In this document: positions 23,970 through 33,082 of the stretch, one piece after another | How the letters are laid out: every line of letters starts with the position of its first letter | How positions within the stretch are numbered: the stretch's first letter is position 1 | From: Planctomycetota bacterium | GTDB lineage: Bacteria > Planctomycetota > Planctomycetia > Pirellulales > Lacipirellulaceae | Assembly: GCA_024278955.1 (NCBI GenBank) | Contig: JAJRSE010000130.1 | Coordinates: 1 to 34,165, forward strand | DNA length: 34,165 nucleotides | Reading direction: 5' to 3' | Notes under the pieces: generated by a model | Told to the model about the DNA's origin: nothing | Database searches by the model: none | Seen by the model: only the letters and a program-made list of their open reading frames with translations | Made by a program: the position numbers and the translations under genes

Positions 23970-24203
23970 TCAGATATAGGCGGCGCGTTTACGCGGACCA
24001 GCGATTCCGTGTGTTAGAAAGATATCAGTGGACTCAATGGAATCATCAATTTGGATCAACAGCTTGGCGCTACATGCTGGAATCGCGTTGCAGTCGTCGC
24101 GTACAATGAGACCGCTGGGTCCGACATGAGATAAGGCGAGTTTCGTACTACCCACGATCAGGGTAAGGACAATTTTTGCAGAGTAGCTGTCGTAGGTATT
24201 CAT
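23970..24203 (-). CDS. small conserved protein of unknown function
   Basis: The 77-residue protein reads KIVLTLIVGSTKLALSHVGP, then SGLIVRD, a variable loop, KLLIQIDDSIESTDIFLTHG, and a basic end (GPRKRAAYI). I recognise the layout (a beta-strand, LxLSxVGPxxxIxR, then a VxIDxxxxxxxIxLxxGI segment) as a small all-beta family recurrent in planctomycetes, with no assigned role. Its ATG (24203) overlaps the ATG of the kinase-like gene on the opposite strand within the tetramer CATG, and its stop lies two bases from the end of the isomerase gene. This extreme packing suggests it travels with the kinase-like gene. Confidence 0.72.
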   Translation of the reverse strand: MNTYDSYSAKIVLTLIVGSTKLALSHVGPSGLIVRDDCNAIPACSAKLLIQIDDSIESTDIFLTHGIAGPRKRAAYI

Positions 24204-24699
24204 GATAGACGATTCGCTATTGCTAGAACGGGCTCGTAAGTACGCACATTCTAGGGGAATACTTCTTCAAGAGGAACCAAGGATTGGCCATGGAAGTGAC
24301 GGATCGGTTTGGAAAACTTCGAGAAATTCGGCCCTCAAAGCGGTTGCCAATCAGCCAAACTATGCGAACGAGTTGGAATGTTATCGGCGTCTGCGTGATG
24401 CGGCAGTTAGTCACCTGTATGGTTTCGATATTCCCGTATTGGAAGGGTTTGACGACAAACTACTCATAGTAGAAATGACGATCGTCCAACCGCCTTATCT
24501 GTTGGACTTTGGCAAAGTTTATATTGATGCTCCACCTCCGTACTGGGAGGATAAGCAGCTACGAGCCAACGCTTACCAGGAATGGGAAGAGCGGTTTGAC
24601 CATCGCTGGGAAGACGTTGCCTGCGTTCTCGGGATCCTCGAAAAATATGGCATCTACTACGTCGATCCGCGACCTGGCAATATCGACGTAGGCGAATAG
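24202..24699 (+). CDS. minimal protein kinase-like protein
   Basis: The 165-residue protein keeps the order of kinase-fold motifs. There is a glycine-rich loop G29-H-G31-S-D-G34-S-V, a lysine K46 in ALKAV, a glutamate E57 in NELECYRRL, and a hinge at VEM (90-92). Near the C-terminus D155-P-R-P-G-N160 has the Asp and Asn spacing of the catalytic loop of aminoglycoside-phosphotransferase-type kinases (HGDxxPGN). The protein ends five residues later, so the DFG-type metal-binding aspartate and the whole C-lobe after the catalytic loop are absent. It may be a pseudokinase, a complete small family or a truncated one. I recall similar planctomycete proteins ending soon after a DxxPGNI motif, which argues against truncation. 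Substrate unknown. Confidence 0.75.
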   Translation: MIDDSLLLERARKYAHSRGILLQEEPRIGHGSDGSVWKTSRNSALKAVANQPNYANELECYRRLRDAAVSHLYGFDIPVLEGFDDKLLIVEMTIVQPPYLLDFGKVYIDAPPPYWEDKQLRANAYQEWEERFDHRWEDVACVLGILEKYGIYYVDPRPGNIDVGE

Positions 24700-24760
24700 T
24701 TTGGTAAGACTGCTGTTTCATATTACTCGCTAACAACATCATCACGAAAGAACTCCTAAC

Positions 24761-25900
24761 ATGTCAAAACCCCTAAACATCGGAATGATTGGCTACGGAT
24801 TTATGGGCCGGACCCATTCCAATGCCTATAATCGCGTCTCGAATTTCTTCGACTTGGAATATCATCCGGTGCTCAAGGCTGCGTGTGGTCGCAATGCCGA
24901 TGCCGTTCAGAAGTTTGCAAAGACTTGGGGCTATGAATCGGTCGAGACCGACTGGCGGAAGCTTGTCGCACGAGACGATATTGATGCCATCGACATCTGT
25001 GTGCCGAACAACTTGCACAAGGAAATGGCGATTGCCGCTGCTGAGGCAGGCAAGATGATTCTTTGCGAAAAGCCGATCGCGATGAACGTGGCCGAGGGCG
25101 AAGCGATGTGTGCGGCAGTCGAGAAGGCAGGCGTGGCGAACATCGTTTGGTACAACTATCGCCGTGTGCCGGCCGTCACGCTTGCTAAAAAGATTGTTGA
25201 CTCGGGCAAGCTGGGACGCATTTTTCATTATCGGGCCAACTTCTTGCAAGACTGGACCATCGCCGAAGATCTGCCACAGGGCGGAGCGGCGCTTTGGCGC
25301 CTTGATGCAAAAGCTGCGGGCAGCGGTGTGACGGGCGACTTGCTGGCGCATTGCATCGATACGGCTATTTGGATCAATGGCGGCATTGTTGACGTTACCG
25401 CCATGACCGAGACGTTTATCAAGCAGCGCGAGCACCAACTTACCGGCAAAGTTGAGGAAGTAAGCATCGACGATGCTTGTGCTTTTATGTGCCACTTCAA
25501 CAACGGTTCGCTGGGGCTCTTCGAGTCGACTCGTTACGCTCGTGGCCACAAGGCACTCTACACGTTTGAAATTAACGGCGAGAATGCTTCGATCCGTTGG
25601 GACTTGCACGATCTTCACCGACTTGAGTTCTTTGACCACTCGGACGAGCCGACCGTCCGTGGCTGGCGCAGCATTCACGTCTCCGACCCCGACCAGCCGT
25701 ATATGGACCATTGGTGGGTGCCTGGGCTGCAGATTGGCTACGAGCACAGCTTTGTGCATCAGGTTGCCGATTTCCTCGAAGGCATCGCGAAAGGCGAACC
25801 GGCAGGGCCAACATTTCGCGATGCGTTGGAAACGCAAAAGGTTTGCGACGCGGTGTTGACGAGCGCCAAAGAGCGGTCTTGGCGGCAGGTGGGGGCGTAG
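24761..25900 (+). CDS. Gfo/Idh/MocA family oxidoreductase
   Basis: This 379-residue NAD(P)-dependent dehydrogenase acts on sugars or cyclitols. The N-terminal Rossmann fold begins [20 protein letters not shown] with GxGxx[21 protein letters not shown] and [17 protein letters not shown] carry the EKP motif with the conserved lysine. The C-terminal alpha/beta domain contains [20 protein letters not shown], the conserved Asp/His pair region of the family. The length is typical. It stands 61 bases after the kinase-like gene and is likely functionally tied to the upstream sugar isomerase and cupin protein. The substrate cannot be predicted. Confidence 0.93.
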   Translation: MSKPLNIGMIGYGFMGRTHSNAYNRVSNFFDLEYHPVLKAACGRNADAVQKFAKTWGYESVETDWRKLVARDDIDAIDICVPNNLHKEMAIAAAEAGKMILCEKPIAMNVAEGEAMCAAVEKAGVANIVWYNYRRVPAVTLAKKIVDSGKLGRIFHYRANFLQDWTIAEDLPQGGAALWRLDAKAAGSGVTGDLLAHCIDTAIWINGGIVDVTAMTETFIKQREHQLTGKVEEVSIDDACAFMCHFNNGSLGLFESTRYARGHKALYTFEINGENASIRWDLHDLHRLEFFDHSDEPTVRGWRSIHVSDPDQPYMDHWWVPGLQIGYEHSFVHQVADFLEGIAKGEPAGPTFRDALETQKVCDAVLTSAKERSWRQVGA

Positions 25901-26065
25901 CGGGAAGGGGGTCTCAAAAGCTAGAAGCCCATCATGTTTCTGGGACAAAGAATTTTGTGATAGGTTCTTTGATACTGCGGTCGATGTAGGTATTTCACGC
26001 CGACAGAGGAACCTGCGCCTCAGAAGAACCGGTACTAGTGTGGTGCCAAAATGGTACAATCCGCA

Positions 26066-26103
26066 TACTGAAGATTTCCTTCAGTACGCAGGTCTTACTG
26101 AAG
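26066..26103. promoter_or_regulatory. operator-like triple TACTGAAG site
   Basis: TACTGAAG (26066-26073), its complement CTTCAGTA (26079-26086), and a third TACTGAAG (26096-26103) lie within 38 bases, about 125 bases before the FRG gene. The first two form a perfect 8-bp hairpin with a five-base loop. The arrangement suits a regulator binding site or a small hairpin. The rest of the 25901-26227 gap holds a palindrome ACGCCTAAGGCGT (26158-26170) and no gene. Confidence 0.35.
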
Positions 26104-26227
26104 TAAGTTTCAATCTAATAACAAGTTATGAGCCTCGGTCCAATTTGGTTCTTGCCAACGCCTAAGGCGTTCAATAGCATAGCCCAGGCGTCAGTGACAA
26201 CCAGGGCAAACACACGCGAGATGAGAG

Positions 26228-27082
26228 ATGAATAGCAGTGATCCTGAATGCGTTGAGGAAAGGGCTCTAGAGTCGTGGAATGACTTTATTCTGCTGATGC
26301 AGGGTAAGGACTTTAACTATGGTCCCGGTTTAATCTTCCGTGGTCAGGCGGATGCAACCTGGAAGGTTGAGTCGACTCTCGACCGCTTGGAATCGCGATT
26401 CCCGACAAAAAAAAATCACAGCGGTAGCATCCCGGAATACTTCAAAGCTCACCCGGCAAGTCGGAAATTGCATCTTGAGGCATTCAAAGAATGCGTCCGC
26501 GGAAAGCGAGGACAGAATCCGCCTGTATTGAGAGAGGATGAATGGTGGGCGTTGGCTCAGCATCATGGTTTGGCGACGCCCTTGCTTGATTGGGCCTACT
26601 CACCCTTTGTAGCCTTGTTTTTCGCCTTCGAGGAGAAAGGGTATGTCGACAGGGCAAGCGGCCAATTCAAGGTTCCAAAGCAGAGGATAGTTTATGTGGC
26701 CTCTTATTTAGTCACGGAAGAAGATAGCTGCAATAATCCGGCACCGATATTGTTCACTCCGCGACGTGAAGTCAGTATCAGACTGAGCAGTCAAAGCGGT
26801 GTTTTAATGAAGATGCCCATTGGCAAGGATCTCGAATCGAGTGTCAACAGTCGCTTTGCCAATTCATCTCAGTATGGATTCCCGATCCTAACGAAGATTA
26901 CGATTCCCTGTTCCGATGATGATCGTATTGCCTGTCTTAAACTTCTCGACAGGATGAACATCAATCGGATGACTCTCTTTCCCGACTTGGACGGCGCAGC
27001 ACGCCATATCAACAACCTCTGGGAACTTGATTTCCACACTGCTTTGGGTCGTTTTCCTGATGGGACCAGCAAGGATAATTGA
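26228..27082 (+). CDS. FRG domain protein
   Basis: The 284-residue protein starts behind GATGAGAG. The FRG domain is clear: LIFRGQADATWKVESTLDRL with the name residues at 37-39, then WWALAQHHGLATPLLDWAYS and PFVALFFAFEEKG, and near the end NRMTLFPDLDGAARHINNLW. FRG proteins are widespread in accessory regions and phage-related loci, and their biochemical activity is not settled. I see no second domain. The gene is alone, with its own upstream palindromes and a strong promoter for the next unit just after its stop. A defence or toxin-like role is possible but not supported by any neighbour here. Confidence 0.9.
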   Translation: MNSSDPECVEERALESWNDFILLMQGKDFNYGPGLIFRGQADATWKVESTLDRLESRFPTKKNHSGSIPEYFKAHPASRKLHLEAFKECVRGKRGQNPPVLREDEWWALAQHHGLATPLLDWAYSPFVALFFAFEEKGYVDRASGQFKVPKQRIVYVASYLVTEEDSCNNPAPILFTPRREVSIRLSSQSGVLMKMPIGKDLESSVNSRFANSSQYGFPILTKITIPCSDDDRIACLKLLDRMNINRMTLFPDLDGAARHINNLWELDFHTALGRFPDGTSKDN

Positions 27083-27124
27083 TAATTGGTTGGGAGCGGA
27101 AGACATAGGCATTTTTGCCGTTTA

Positions 27125-27154
27125 TTGACAATTGCGCCGCAACCGAGATAAAAT
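27125..27154 (+). promoter_or_regulatory. sigma-70-type promoter upstream of carB
   Basis: TTGACA (27125-27130) and TAAAAT (27149-27154) are separated by 18 bases, a near-consensus pair. A start near 27161 gives a leader of about 390 bases before the carB ATG. That leader carries a dispersed palindromic repeat at 27334-27405 and no convincing small gene. Confidence 0.5.
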
Positions 27155-27333
27155 GCGTGCGTGCGGGCCAAGCGGAATACCAGCCCCAGTCCTTTGAGCT
27201 AATATGATGTTAAGTACATCGGCCTGCCGATTCCGTTTTTCAACTTATCCGTAGCTCGTGGATTTCTCCGCGGTCGTTGAAGTGTTTGACGAGTTTACGA
27301 TGAGGCTTGGGAAGTGGCATACTCGGATTGTAG

Positions 27334-27405
27334 CCGATGGCCGAACCGGGGGGCGAACCTTGCTGGCAGTTCGCACTGCTGGGCAAGCCAGCAGTGACCC
27401 CCGGC
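27334..27405. repeat. dispersed palindromic repeat, copy D
   Basis: This is a copy of the 72-base unit at 2633-2704: CCGATGGC, then GAACCTTGCTGG, then the palindrome CACTGCTGG..CCAGCAGTG. It lies inside the predicted leader of carB, so an RNA of that region would contain a stable hairpin. Otherwise 27083-27551 has no gene. Confidence 0.75.
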
Positions 27406-27551
27406 GCCGAAAAAAACGCCGGCACTTGAGCCGCTGCCACTCGCGGGCTACGATGGAGCGATTTTACTCACATCGAGCTTAGCTGCTTTCCTTTGGCGGA
27501 TCTGTCAGAGGGCGGTTTTTGCGTTTTGCCCCTAGCCCCACAGTTCCCTCC

Positions 27552-30500
27552 ATGCCGCGTCGCGACGATATTCACCGTATTTTGCTCATCGGCTCTGGCC
27601 CTATTGTCATCGGCCAAGCTTGCGAATTTGACTACTCAGGCACCCAGGCCTGCAAAGCGCTCCGTGAGGAGGGCTACGAAGTCATTTTAGTGAATTCTAA
27701 TCCAGCCACGATAATGACCGATCCGGCGACTGCCGACCGGACCTATATCGAACCGCTCACTTGGGAGATGGTGGCCAAGGTTATCGAAGCCGAGCGGCCC
27801 GATGCGTTGTTGCCCACGTTGGGCGGCCAGACGGGGTTGAACATTGCGATGGATTTGGAAGCGAATGGAGTGCTCGAAAAGTATGGCGTCGAGATGCTCG
27901 GGGCCGATGCCGATGTGATCGACAAAGCGGAAAGTCGCGAACGATTTAAGCAGGCCATGGGCAAGATCGGCCTGGAGGTTTGCCGAGGCAAGACGATCAA
28001 AACGATTGAGGAAGCGCGCCAGCTCGTCGAAGAGGTTGGGTTGCCCGCGGTTGTGCGGCCGAGTTTTACGATGGGCGGTAGCGGTTCGGCGATTGCTTAC
28101 AATCGTCAAGATTTCGACGAGCTTGTTTTGCGGGGCCTCGATCAGTCGCCAACCACCGAGGTGCTGATCGAAGAGTCGATCATTGGTTGGAAAGAATACG
28201 AGATGGAGGTCATGCGCGACGTCGACGACAATGTCGTGATTATCTGTTCGATCGAAAACTTCGATCCGATGGGCATCCATACCGGCGATTCGATTACGGT
28301 CGCTCCGGCCCAAACGCTTTCGGATAAAGAATACCAGCGGATGCGCGACGCCAGCCTTGCCGTGATTCGGGAAATCGGCGTCGAGACCGGTGGGTCGAAC
28401 ATTCAGTTTGCGATCGATCCCGACAATGGCCGAATGATTGTTATCGAAATGAATCCCCGGGTGAGCCGCTCGAGCGCGCTGGCCTCCAAGGCGACCGGTT
28501 TCCCAATCGCGAAGATTGCCGCGAAGCTGGCCGTTGGCTACCGCTTGCACGAGTTGCCCAATGACATTACCCGCAAGACGACCGCTTGTTTCGAGCCTTC
28601 GATCGATTACGTGGTCACCAAAATCCCGCGATTTGCGTTCGAGAAATTCCCCGAGGCCGACGACACGCTTATGACGCAAATGAAAAGCGTTGGCGAAACG
28701 ATGGCCATCGGGAGCACGTTTAAGGAGTCTTTCCAAAAGGCCCTGCGAGGCTTGGAAGTTGGTAGCTTTGGCTTTGGTTCGGACGGTTCGGATTTGTGGG
28801 GAACCGACGCGCAGCCCGAGGAATCGGAGATCAAGGAAAAGCTCTCGCGTCCCTGCCCCGAGCGAGTTTGGTACCTGCGATATGCAATGAAGAGTGGTAT
28901 GAGCATCGAACAGATCCATGAGATGACGCGGATCGATCCTTGGTTTTTGGACAATCTTCTCGAAATCGTTGAAACCGAAGAGAAGATTCGCGCATGTGGC
29001 TCGTTGGGCAGTATTTCGCCCGCACTTATCAGAACGGCCAAGCGATTTGGTTTTTCGGATCGCCAACTGGCAACCATGCTCAGCTCGACCGAGAACGAAA
29101 TGCGTGCCCATCGGCTAGAGCTAGGCGTACGTGCCGCGTTCAAGTCGGTCGACACCTGCGCCGCCGAATTTGAAGCTTTTACGCCTTATTTTTATTCGAC
29201 CTACGAAGACGAGGACGAGGTGCCGCCGAAGGGGCAGTTGCGAGTCGCGAGTCACGAGCCACGGGACAAAGACTCAACCCAACCCGTAACCGCGAAGCGC
29301 ATCATGATTCTCGGCGGCGGACCCAACCGCATCGGCCAAGGCATCGAATTCGACTACTGCTGTTGCCATGCCAGCTTTGCGCTTCGCGAACTTGGCATCG
29401 AGTCGATTATGGTCAATTCCAATCCCGAGACCGTTAGTACCGACTACGACACCAGCGATTTGCTGTTCTTCGAGCCGCTTACCGTGGAAGACGTGCTCAA
29501 CATTTGCGATCGGGTCGATCCCGATGGCGTCATCGTACAGTTCGGTGGCCAGACGCCGCTCAACTTGGCCCGTGCGCTGCAAGAAGCAGGCGTGCCGATT
29601 ATTGGTACCAGCGTTGATGCGATCGAAGGTGCCGAAGATCGTGAGAAATTCCAGCATCTGCTCGAACGGCTCGATCTCAAACAGCCGGCCAACGGCATCG
29701 CGCGGACGATGGACCAAGCCCGTCGTATCGCCGAGAAAATCGGCTATCCGATTTTGGTGAGACCTAGCTTTGTGCTCGGCGGCCGTGCGATGGAAATTTG
29801 CTACGACCGATCGCAGCTCGACAAGTATGTTGCCGCAGCCTTTGTGGTTGCTCAGGGACAACCGGTCTTGATCGATCGTTTCTTGGAAGGAGCCACCGAA
29901 GTTGATGTCGACGCGATCTGCGACGGCACCGACGTGATCGTGCCCGGCATCATGGAACACATCGAAGAGGCCGGCGTCCACTCAGGCGACTCGGCCTGTG
30001 CGATTCCGCCTTACAGCCTACCGGGCCCCGTCGTCCGAGAAATGCGCGACGCCACCGAAGCGATGGCACGCGAGCTGGGCGTAATCGGGCTGATGAACGT
30101 CCAGTTTGCGGTGAAAGAAGAAGAGGGTCGGCCCGTGGTCTATGTCCTCGAAGTGAATCCCCGCGCCAGCCGCACGGTCCCGTTCGTTGCGAAGGCGACG
30201 GGTATGCCGGTCGCAAAAATCGCGGCCAAGGTGATGGCCGGCGTCACGCTTGCCGAGCAGGGCGTAACCGAAGATCCGATCCCGAGCCATGTTTCGGTCA
30301 AGGAAAGCGTTTTTCCTTTCAACAAGTTCCTCGGCGTCGATATCGTGCTTGGCCCCGAGATGCGTTCGACCGGCGAAGTCATGGGCATCAGCCCTCGTTT
30401 TAGTATTGCGTTTGCGAAGAGCCAATTGGCCGCCGGCTCGGCTTTGCCAAGCGAAGGAAACGTGTTTGTCAGCGTGGCCGACAAAGCGAAGGAGCCGATT

Positions 30501-30869
30501 GTCGACTTGGCGCGCCGGCTTAGCGAAATGAACTACACGCTCCTCGCCACCGAAGGAACTGCCGAAGTGCTTACCGCCGCAGGCGTCCCCTCAAAACCGG
30601 TCAAGAAAATCCGCGAAGGCCACCCCAACCTTCTCGATTTCTTAAAAGACGGCGAAGTCGCCCTCGTGATGAACACCCCCCGCGGCAAAGGCGCGCGTAC
30701 CGACGAGGGCAAGATCCGAGCCGCCGCAGTCCAAGCCGGCGTCCCCTGCATCACGACCCTCGAAGCCGCAACCGCCGCCGTCATGGCCATGGAAGCCTTG
30801 CGAGAAGAAGAGATGGGCGTGCAGGCATTGCAGGATCGGTTTGCGGCGGTCGAACGAAATCTGATTTAA
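27552..30869 (+). CDS. carB: carbamoyl-phosphate synthase large subunit
   Basis: CarB makes carbamoyl phosphate from bicarbonate, ATP and ammonia supplied by CarA, for pyrimidines and arginine. The protein has 1105 residues from ATG 27552; an in-frame upstream ATG at 27519 adds unconserved residues. Two ATP-grasp halves are evident, starting [20 protein letters not shown] and [20 protein letters not shown], with [20 protein letters not shown] and [20 protein letters not shown]. The C-terminal MGS-like regulatory domain (about 967-1085) holds [12 protein letters not shown] and [15 protein letters not shown]. The linker before the second half (about 558-582) is some 20 residues longer than in the E. 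coli enzyme and is encoded by a GAGTCGCGAGTCACGAG-type repeat. The ATG has no Shine-Dalgarno site and shares a CTAGCCCC leader with folD. Confidence 0.97.
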   Translation: MPRRDDIHRILLIGSGPIVIGQACEFDYSGTQACKALREEGYEVILVNSNPATIMTDPATADRTYIEPLTWEMVAKVIEAERPDALLPTLGGQTGLNIAMDLEANGVLEKYGVEMLGADADVIDKAESRERFKQAMGKIGLEVCRGKTIKTIEEARQLVEEVGLPAVVRPSFTMGGSGSAIAYNRQDFDELVLRGLDQSPTTEVLIEESIIGWKEYEMEVMRDVDDNVVIICSIENFDPMGIHTGDSITVAPAQTLSDKEYQRMRDASLAVIREIGVETGGSNIQFAIDPDNGRMIVIEMNPRVSRSSALASKATGFPIAKIAAKLAVGYRLHELPNDITRKTTACFEPSIDYVVTKIPRFAFEKFPEADDTLMTQMKSVGETMAIGSTFKESFQKALRGLEVGSFGFGSDGSDLWGTDAQPEESEIKEKLSRPCPERVWYLRYAMKSGMSIEQIHEMTRIDPWFLDNLLEIVETEEKIRACGSLGSISPALIRTAKRFGFSDRQLATMLSSTENEMRAHRLELGVRAAFKSVDTCAAEFEAFTPYFYSTYEDEDEVPPKGQLRVASHEPRDKDSTQPVTAKRIMILGGGPNRIGQGIEFDYCCCHASFALRELGIESIMVNSNPETVSTDYDTSDLLFFEPLTVEDVLNICDRVDPDGVIVQFGGQTPLNLARALQEAGVPIIGTSVDAIEGAEDREKFQHLLERLDLKQPANGIARTMDQARRIAEKIGYPILVRPSFVLGGRAMEICYDRSQLDKYVAAAFVVAQGQPVLIDRFLEGATEVDVDAICDGTDVIVPGIMEHIEEAGVHSGDSACAIPPYSLPGPVVREMRDATEAMARELGVIGLMNVQFAVKEEEGRPVVYVLEVNPRASRTVPFVAKATGMPVAKIAAKVMAGVTLAEQGVTEDPIPSHVSVKESVFPFNKFLGVDIVLGPEMRSTGEVMGISPRFSIAFAKSQLAAGSALPSEGNVFVSVADKAKEPIVDLARRLSEMNYTLLATEGTAEVLTAAGVPSKPVKKIREGHPNLLDFLKDGEVALVMNTPRGKGARTDEGKIRAAAVQAGVPCITTLEAATAAVMAMEALREEEMGVQALQDRFAAVERNLI

Positions 30870-30997
30870 TGCAGTTAATGCCCGCGGCTGTTTTGCGGTA
30901 ATTGGCAATAGCCGCACGGGGAAGCCGGGGGCTTCTCAGGCACAATCGAAGGCTCCTGCCCACGTTAGTACGTTCAGGTTGATGGGGAAGAAAGAAC

Positions 30998-32422
30998 ATG
31001 CGACAGCTACAGGCAATTATTCGCTGGTTCAAAATTGATGGCACAGTTTCTCGGAAAGAGTACGCGCTCGTTGGCGTTGGACTCATGTTGCTGAAGTATG
31101 TTGTTGAGGCTTGTGTCATCGGGTATACCGCTTGCCTCTTTTACACGCCGTTCGATTTTATCAATCCTCTGCTCTCGGCACGAAGCCAGTTTACGGTAGG
31201 GGCGCCAACTTGGCTGGGACTGGCATGGGTGTTGTGGACGCTGCCTTTTCTCTGGATCGCGGTCGCAATGAGTATCCGCCGGGCGGTTGACGTAGGGGCC
31301 TCACCCTGGGCCGGTTTGTTGGTTTTAGTGCCGATAATCAATCTTGTTGCCATGGTTTATTTGGCGGCGATTCCCAAAGGTTGCGAGAAGCGGCAACACC
31401 AAGGCAAGACGCGAGAAAAAATGCCAGTAGTCGATCTTTCGGATGAGGAACACGCTCGCAATGTTCAAGGGGTGAATTCTATACTTGTCGGAGTAGGGAT
31501 AGGCTTTGCTTACATGTTTGCGATTCTGGTCTGTTCGGTTGACCTTTTTGAGAGCTATGGAGCATCGCTTTTTTTCGGCACCCCTCTCATTGCAGCGGCT
31601 GCCACTGCGTATGTCTACAATCGGTGGTGCCCACGATCGCTTGGTTCGACGATTGGTTTGTCCGTTCTGACCTGTTGCTGCTTCGCAGGAGGCTTACTGC
31701 TGTTTGGCTTAGAAGGGATGGTTTGTATCGCGATGGCAGCGCCAATTGCTTTTCCGATCGGAATCCTTGGTGCCCTTGTTGGCCATGGAATCGCACGTCA
31801 ACAACGCGTTGCATTCGAGAAAAAAGACAAAGGCCTCCTCAGTTGTCTACTCGTCGTTCCGTTCTTGGTGGGAATCGAACCCTATGTCGCTCCCCAATCA
31901 GAATTCGAGGTAGTGTCTGCCGTAGAAATCAAAGCCTCACCCGAGCAAGTCTGGCAGTGCGTGATTGAGTTTCCCGAGCTTGAAGAGACACCAGAGTGGT
32001 TCTTCCGTTGGGGCATTTCCTGTCCGCAAGCTGCGCGCATTGTAGGTACGGGTGTCGGAGCGATACGTTATTGCGAATTTACGACTGGCGAATTTGTCGA
32101 ACCCATTACGATCTGGGATGCCCCTCGTCAGCTAGCTTTTGACGTCGCTGAACAGCCCCATCCGATGTTTGAAATGACCCCATACCGGCACATTCACCCT
32201 CCCCACCTCGATGGTGCATTCAGAAGTACCCGTGGCGAGTTTCGATTGATTCCTCTTTCTGATGGCGGTACACGACTTGAAGGCAGCACTTGGTATCAGC
32301 TCGACATCTATCCTCACGCCTATTGGACGCTTTGGAGCGACGAACTAGTACACCGTATTCATGGCCGAGTCTTGCGGCATATCAAGCGTTTGGCGGAGTC
32401 AGCACCGACGTCGGCAGGTTAG
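30998..32422 (+). CDS. membrane protein with DUF805-like and SRPBCC domains
   Basis: The 474-residue protein joins two parts. The N-terminal half is membrane embedded. It opens with a DUF805-like segment (WFKIDGTVSRKEYALVGVGL, several helices, and SIRRAVDVGASPWAGLLVLV) and continues with further helices to about residue 290. The C-terminal half (about 305-470) is a START/SRPBCC (polyketide cyclase-like) ligand-binding fold: VSAVEIKASPEQVWQCVIEF, TGVGAIRYCEFTTGEFVEPI, IWDAPRQLAFDVAEQPHPMF and LEGSTWYQLDIYPHAYWTLW. SRPBCC domains bind hydrophobic ligands in a deep cavity, so a lipid-linked role at the membrane is plausible but unproven. ATG 30998 follows a GGGGAAGAAAG stretch. It is a single gene, 128 bases after carB. 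Confidence 0.82.
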   Translation: MRQLQAIIRWFKIDGTVSRKEYALVGVGLMLLKYVVEACVIGYTACLFYTPFDFINPLLSARSQFTVGAPTWLGLAWVLWTLPFLWIAVAMSIRRAVDVGASPWAGLLVLVPIINLVAMVYLAAIPKGCEKRQHQGKTREKMPVVDLSDEEHARNVQGVNSILVGVGIGFAYMFAILVCSVDLFESYGASLFFGTPLIAAAATAYVYNRWCPRSLGSTIGLSVLTCCCFAGGLLLFGLEGMVCIAMAAPIAFPIGILGALVGHGIARQQRVAFEKKDKGLLSCLLVVPFLVGIEPYVAPQSEFEVVSAVEIKASPEQVWQCVIEFPELEETPEWFFRWGISCPQAARIVGTGVGAIRYCEFTTGEFVEPITIWDAPRQLAFDVAEQPHPMFEMTPYRHIHPPHLDGAFRSTRGEFRLIPLSDGGTRLEGSTWYQLDIYPHAYWTLWSDELVHRIHGRVLRHIKRLAESAPTSAG

Positions 32423-32424
32423 TT

Positions 32425-32452
32425 TTGTCACTGCGGAATTTTTCGGTATACT
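32425..32452 (+). promoter_or_regulatory. promoter giving a likely leaderless Uma2 mRNA
   Basis: TTGTCA (32425-32430) and TATACT (32447-32452) with a 16-base spacer form a good sigma-70-type pair. The Uma2 ATG is at 32459, seven bases after the -10 box, exactly where transcription should begin, and there is no ribosome binding site. The transcript is therefore predicted to start at or next to the start codon. Confidence 0.55.
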
Positions 32453-32458
32453 AAAACC

Positions 32459-33070
32459 ATGAGCACAGGCACTTCCTCCTACGAATCGCTTCCCGGCTTC
32501 TCGCCGCCTTCGACGCTGGGGCCGAGGCGCGCAGCCGACTATTGGGAATTGCCCGAGGGTGAACCGGTTGAGCTTATCCAAGGGAGATTGATTGTGTCGC
32601 CGTCCCCGAATTCGTTTCATCAAACGATACTCATGTGTCTCTCAAAAATGTTCTGGGACCTAGCGAGTCAGTCGGGAGGTCGGGCTTTTATCGCCCCAAT
32701 GGATGTTGTACTTAACGAAGACTCCATCGTGCAGCCCGACTTGGTTTACATTACCCAAGAACATCGGGGCATTGTGAAACAGAGAATCGAAGGTTCCCCG
32801 GACCTTCTGATTGAAATTTTGTCGGAGTCGAACGCCCGTCTCGACCGAGTCGACAAGCTTAACCTCTACGCCGAGTTTGGTGTTGCTGAGTATTGGATCG
32901 TCGACCCCAAGGAACGACATTTCGATTTTTTCGTCAGTAACACGAAAAAGGAGTTTGTCATTCAGGCACAACGTGATGACCGTTACCAATCGCCAAAGTT
33001 AAAAGAGTTGTCGATCAATCTCGCTGACTTTTGGTCGGAAGTCGATCGACATGTTGGTGAGGCATCCTGA
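32459..33070 (+). CDS. Uma2 family endonuclease-like protein, copy 1
   Basis: The 203-residue protein belongs to the Uma2 (DUF820) family, a PD-(D/E)XK nuclease fold common in cyanobacteria and planctomycetes. The order is typical: AADYWELPEGEPVELIQGRL, IVSPSPNSFHQTI, QPDLVYI with D94, SPDLLIEILSES with E119, RVDKLNLYAEFGVAEYWIVD with K133 and the invariant YxxxGVxEYWxVDP. No substrate is known for the family. The next gene is a paralogue in tandem, 12 bases away. The start is predicted to be leaderless. Confidence 0.93.
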   Translation: MSTGTSSYESLPGFSPPSTLGPRRAADYWELPEGEPVELIQGRLIVSPSPNSFHQTILMCLSKMFWDLASQSGGRAFIAPMDVVLNEDSIVQPDLVYITQEHRGIVKQRIEGSPDLLIEILSESNARLDRVDKLNLYAEFGVAEYWIVDPKERHFDFFVSNTKKEFVIQAQRDDRYQSPKLKELSINLADFWSEVDRHVGEAS

Positions 33071-33082
33071 GTTGGGAAAACC

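Noticed and set aside
27258..27482. 74-codon plus and 66-codon minus frames upstream of carB
   Set aside because: Both are largely translations of the repeat at 27334-27405 and lack ribosome binding sites.
27687..29111. 474-codon frame opposite carB
   Set aside because: It is a shadow of the conserved ATP-grasp coding sequence, and the peptide is rich in Arg and His with no family match.
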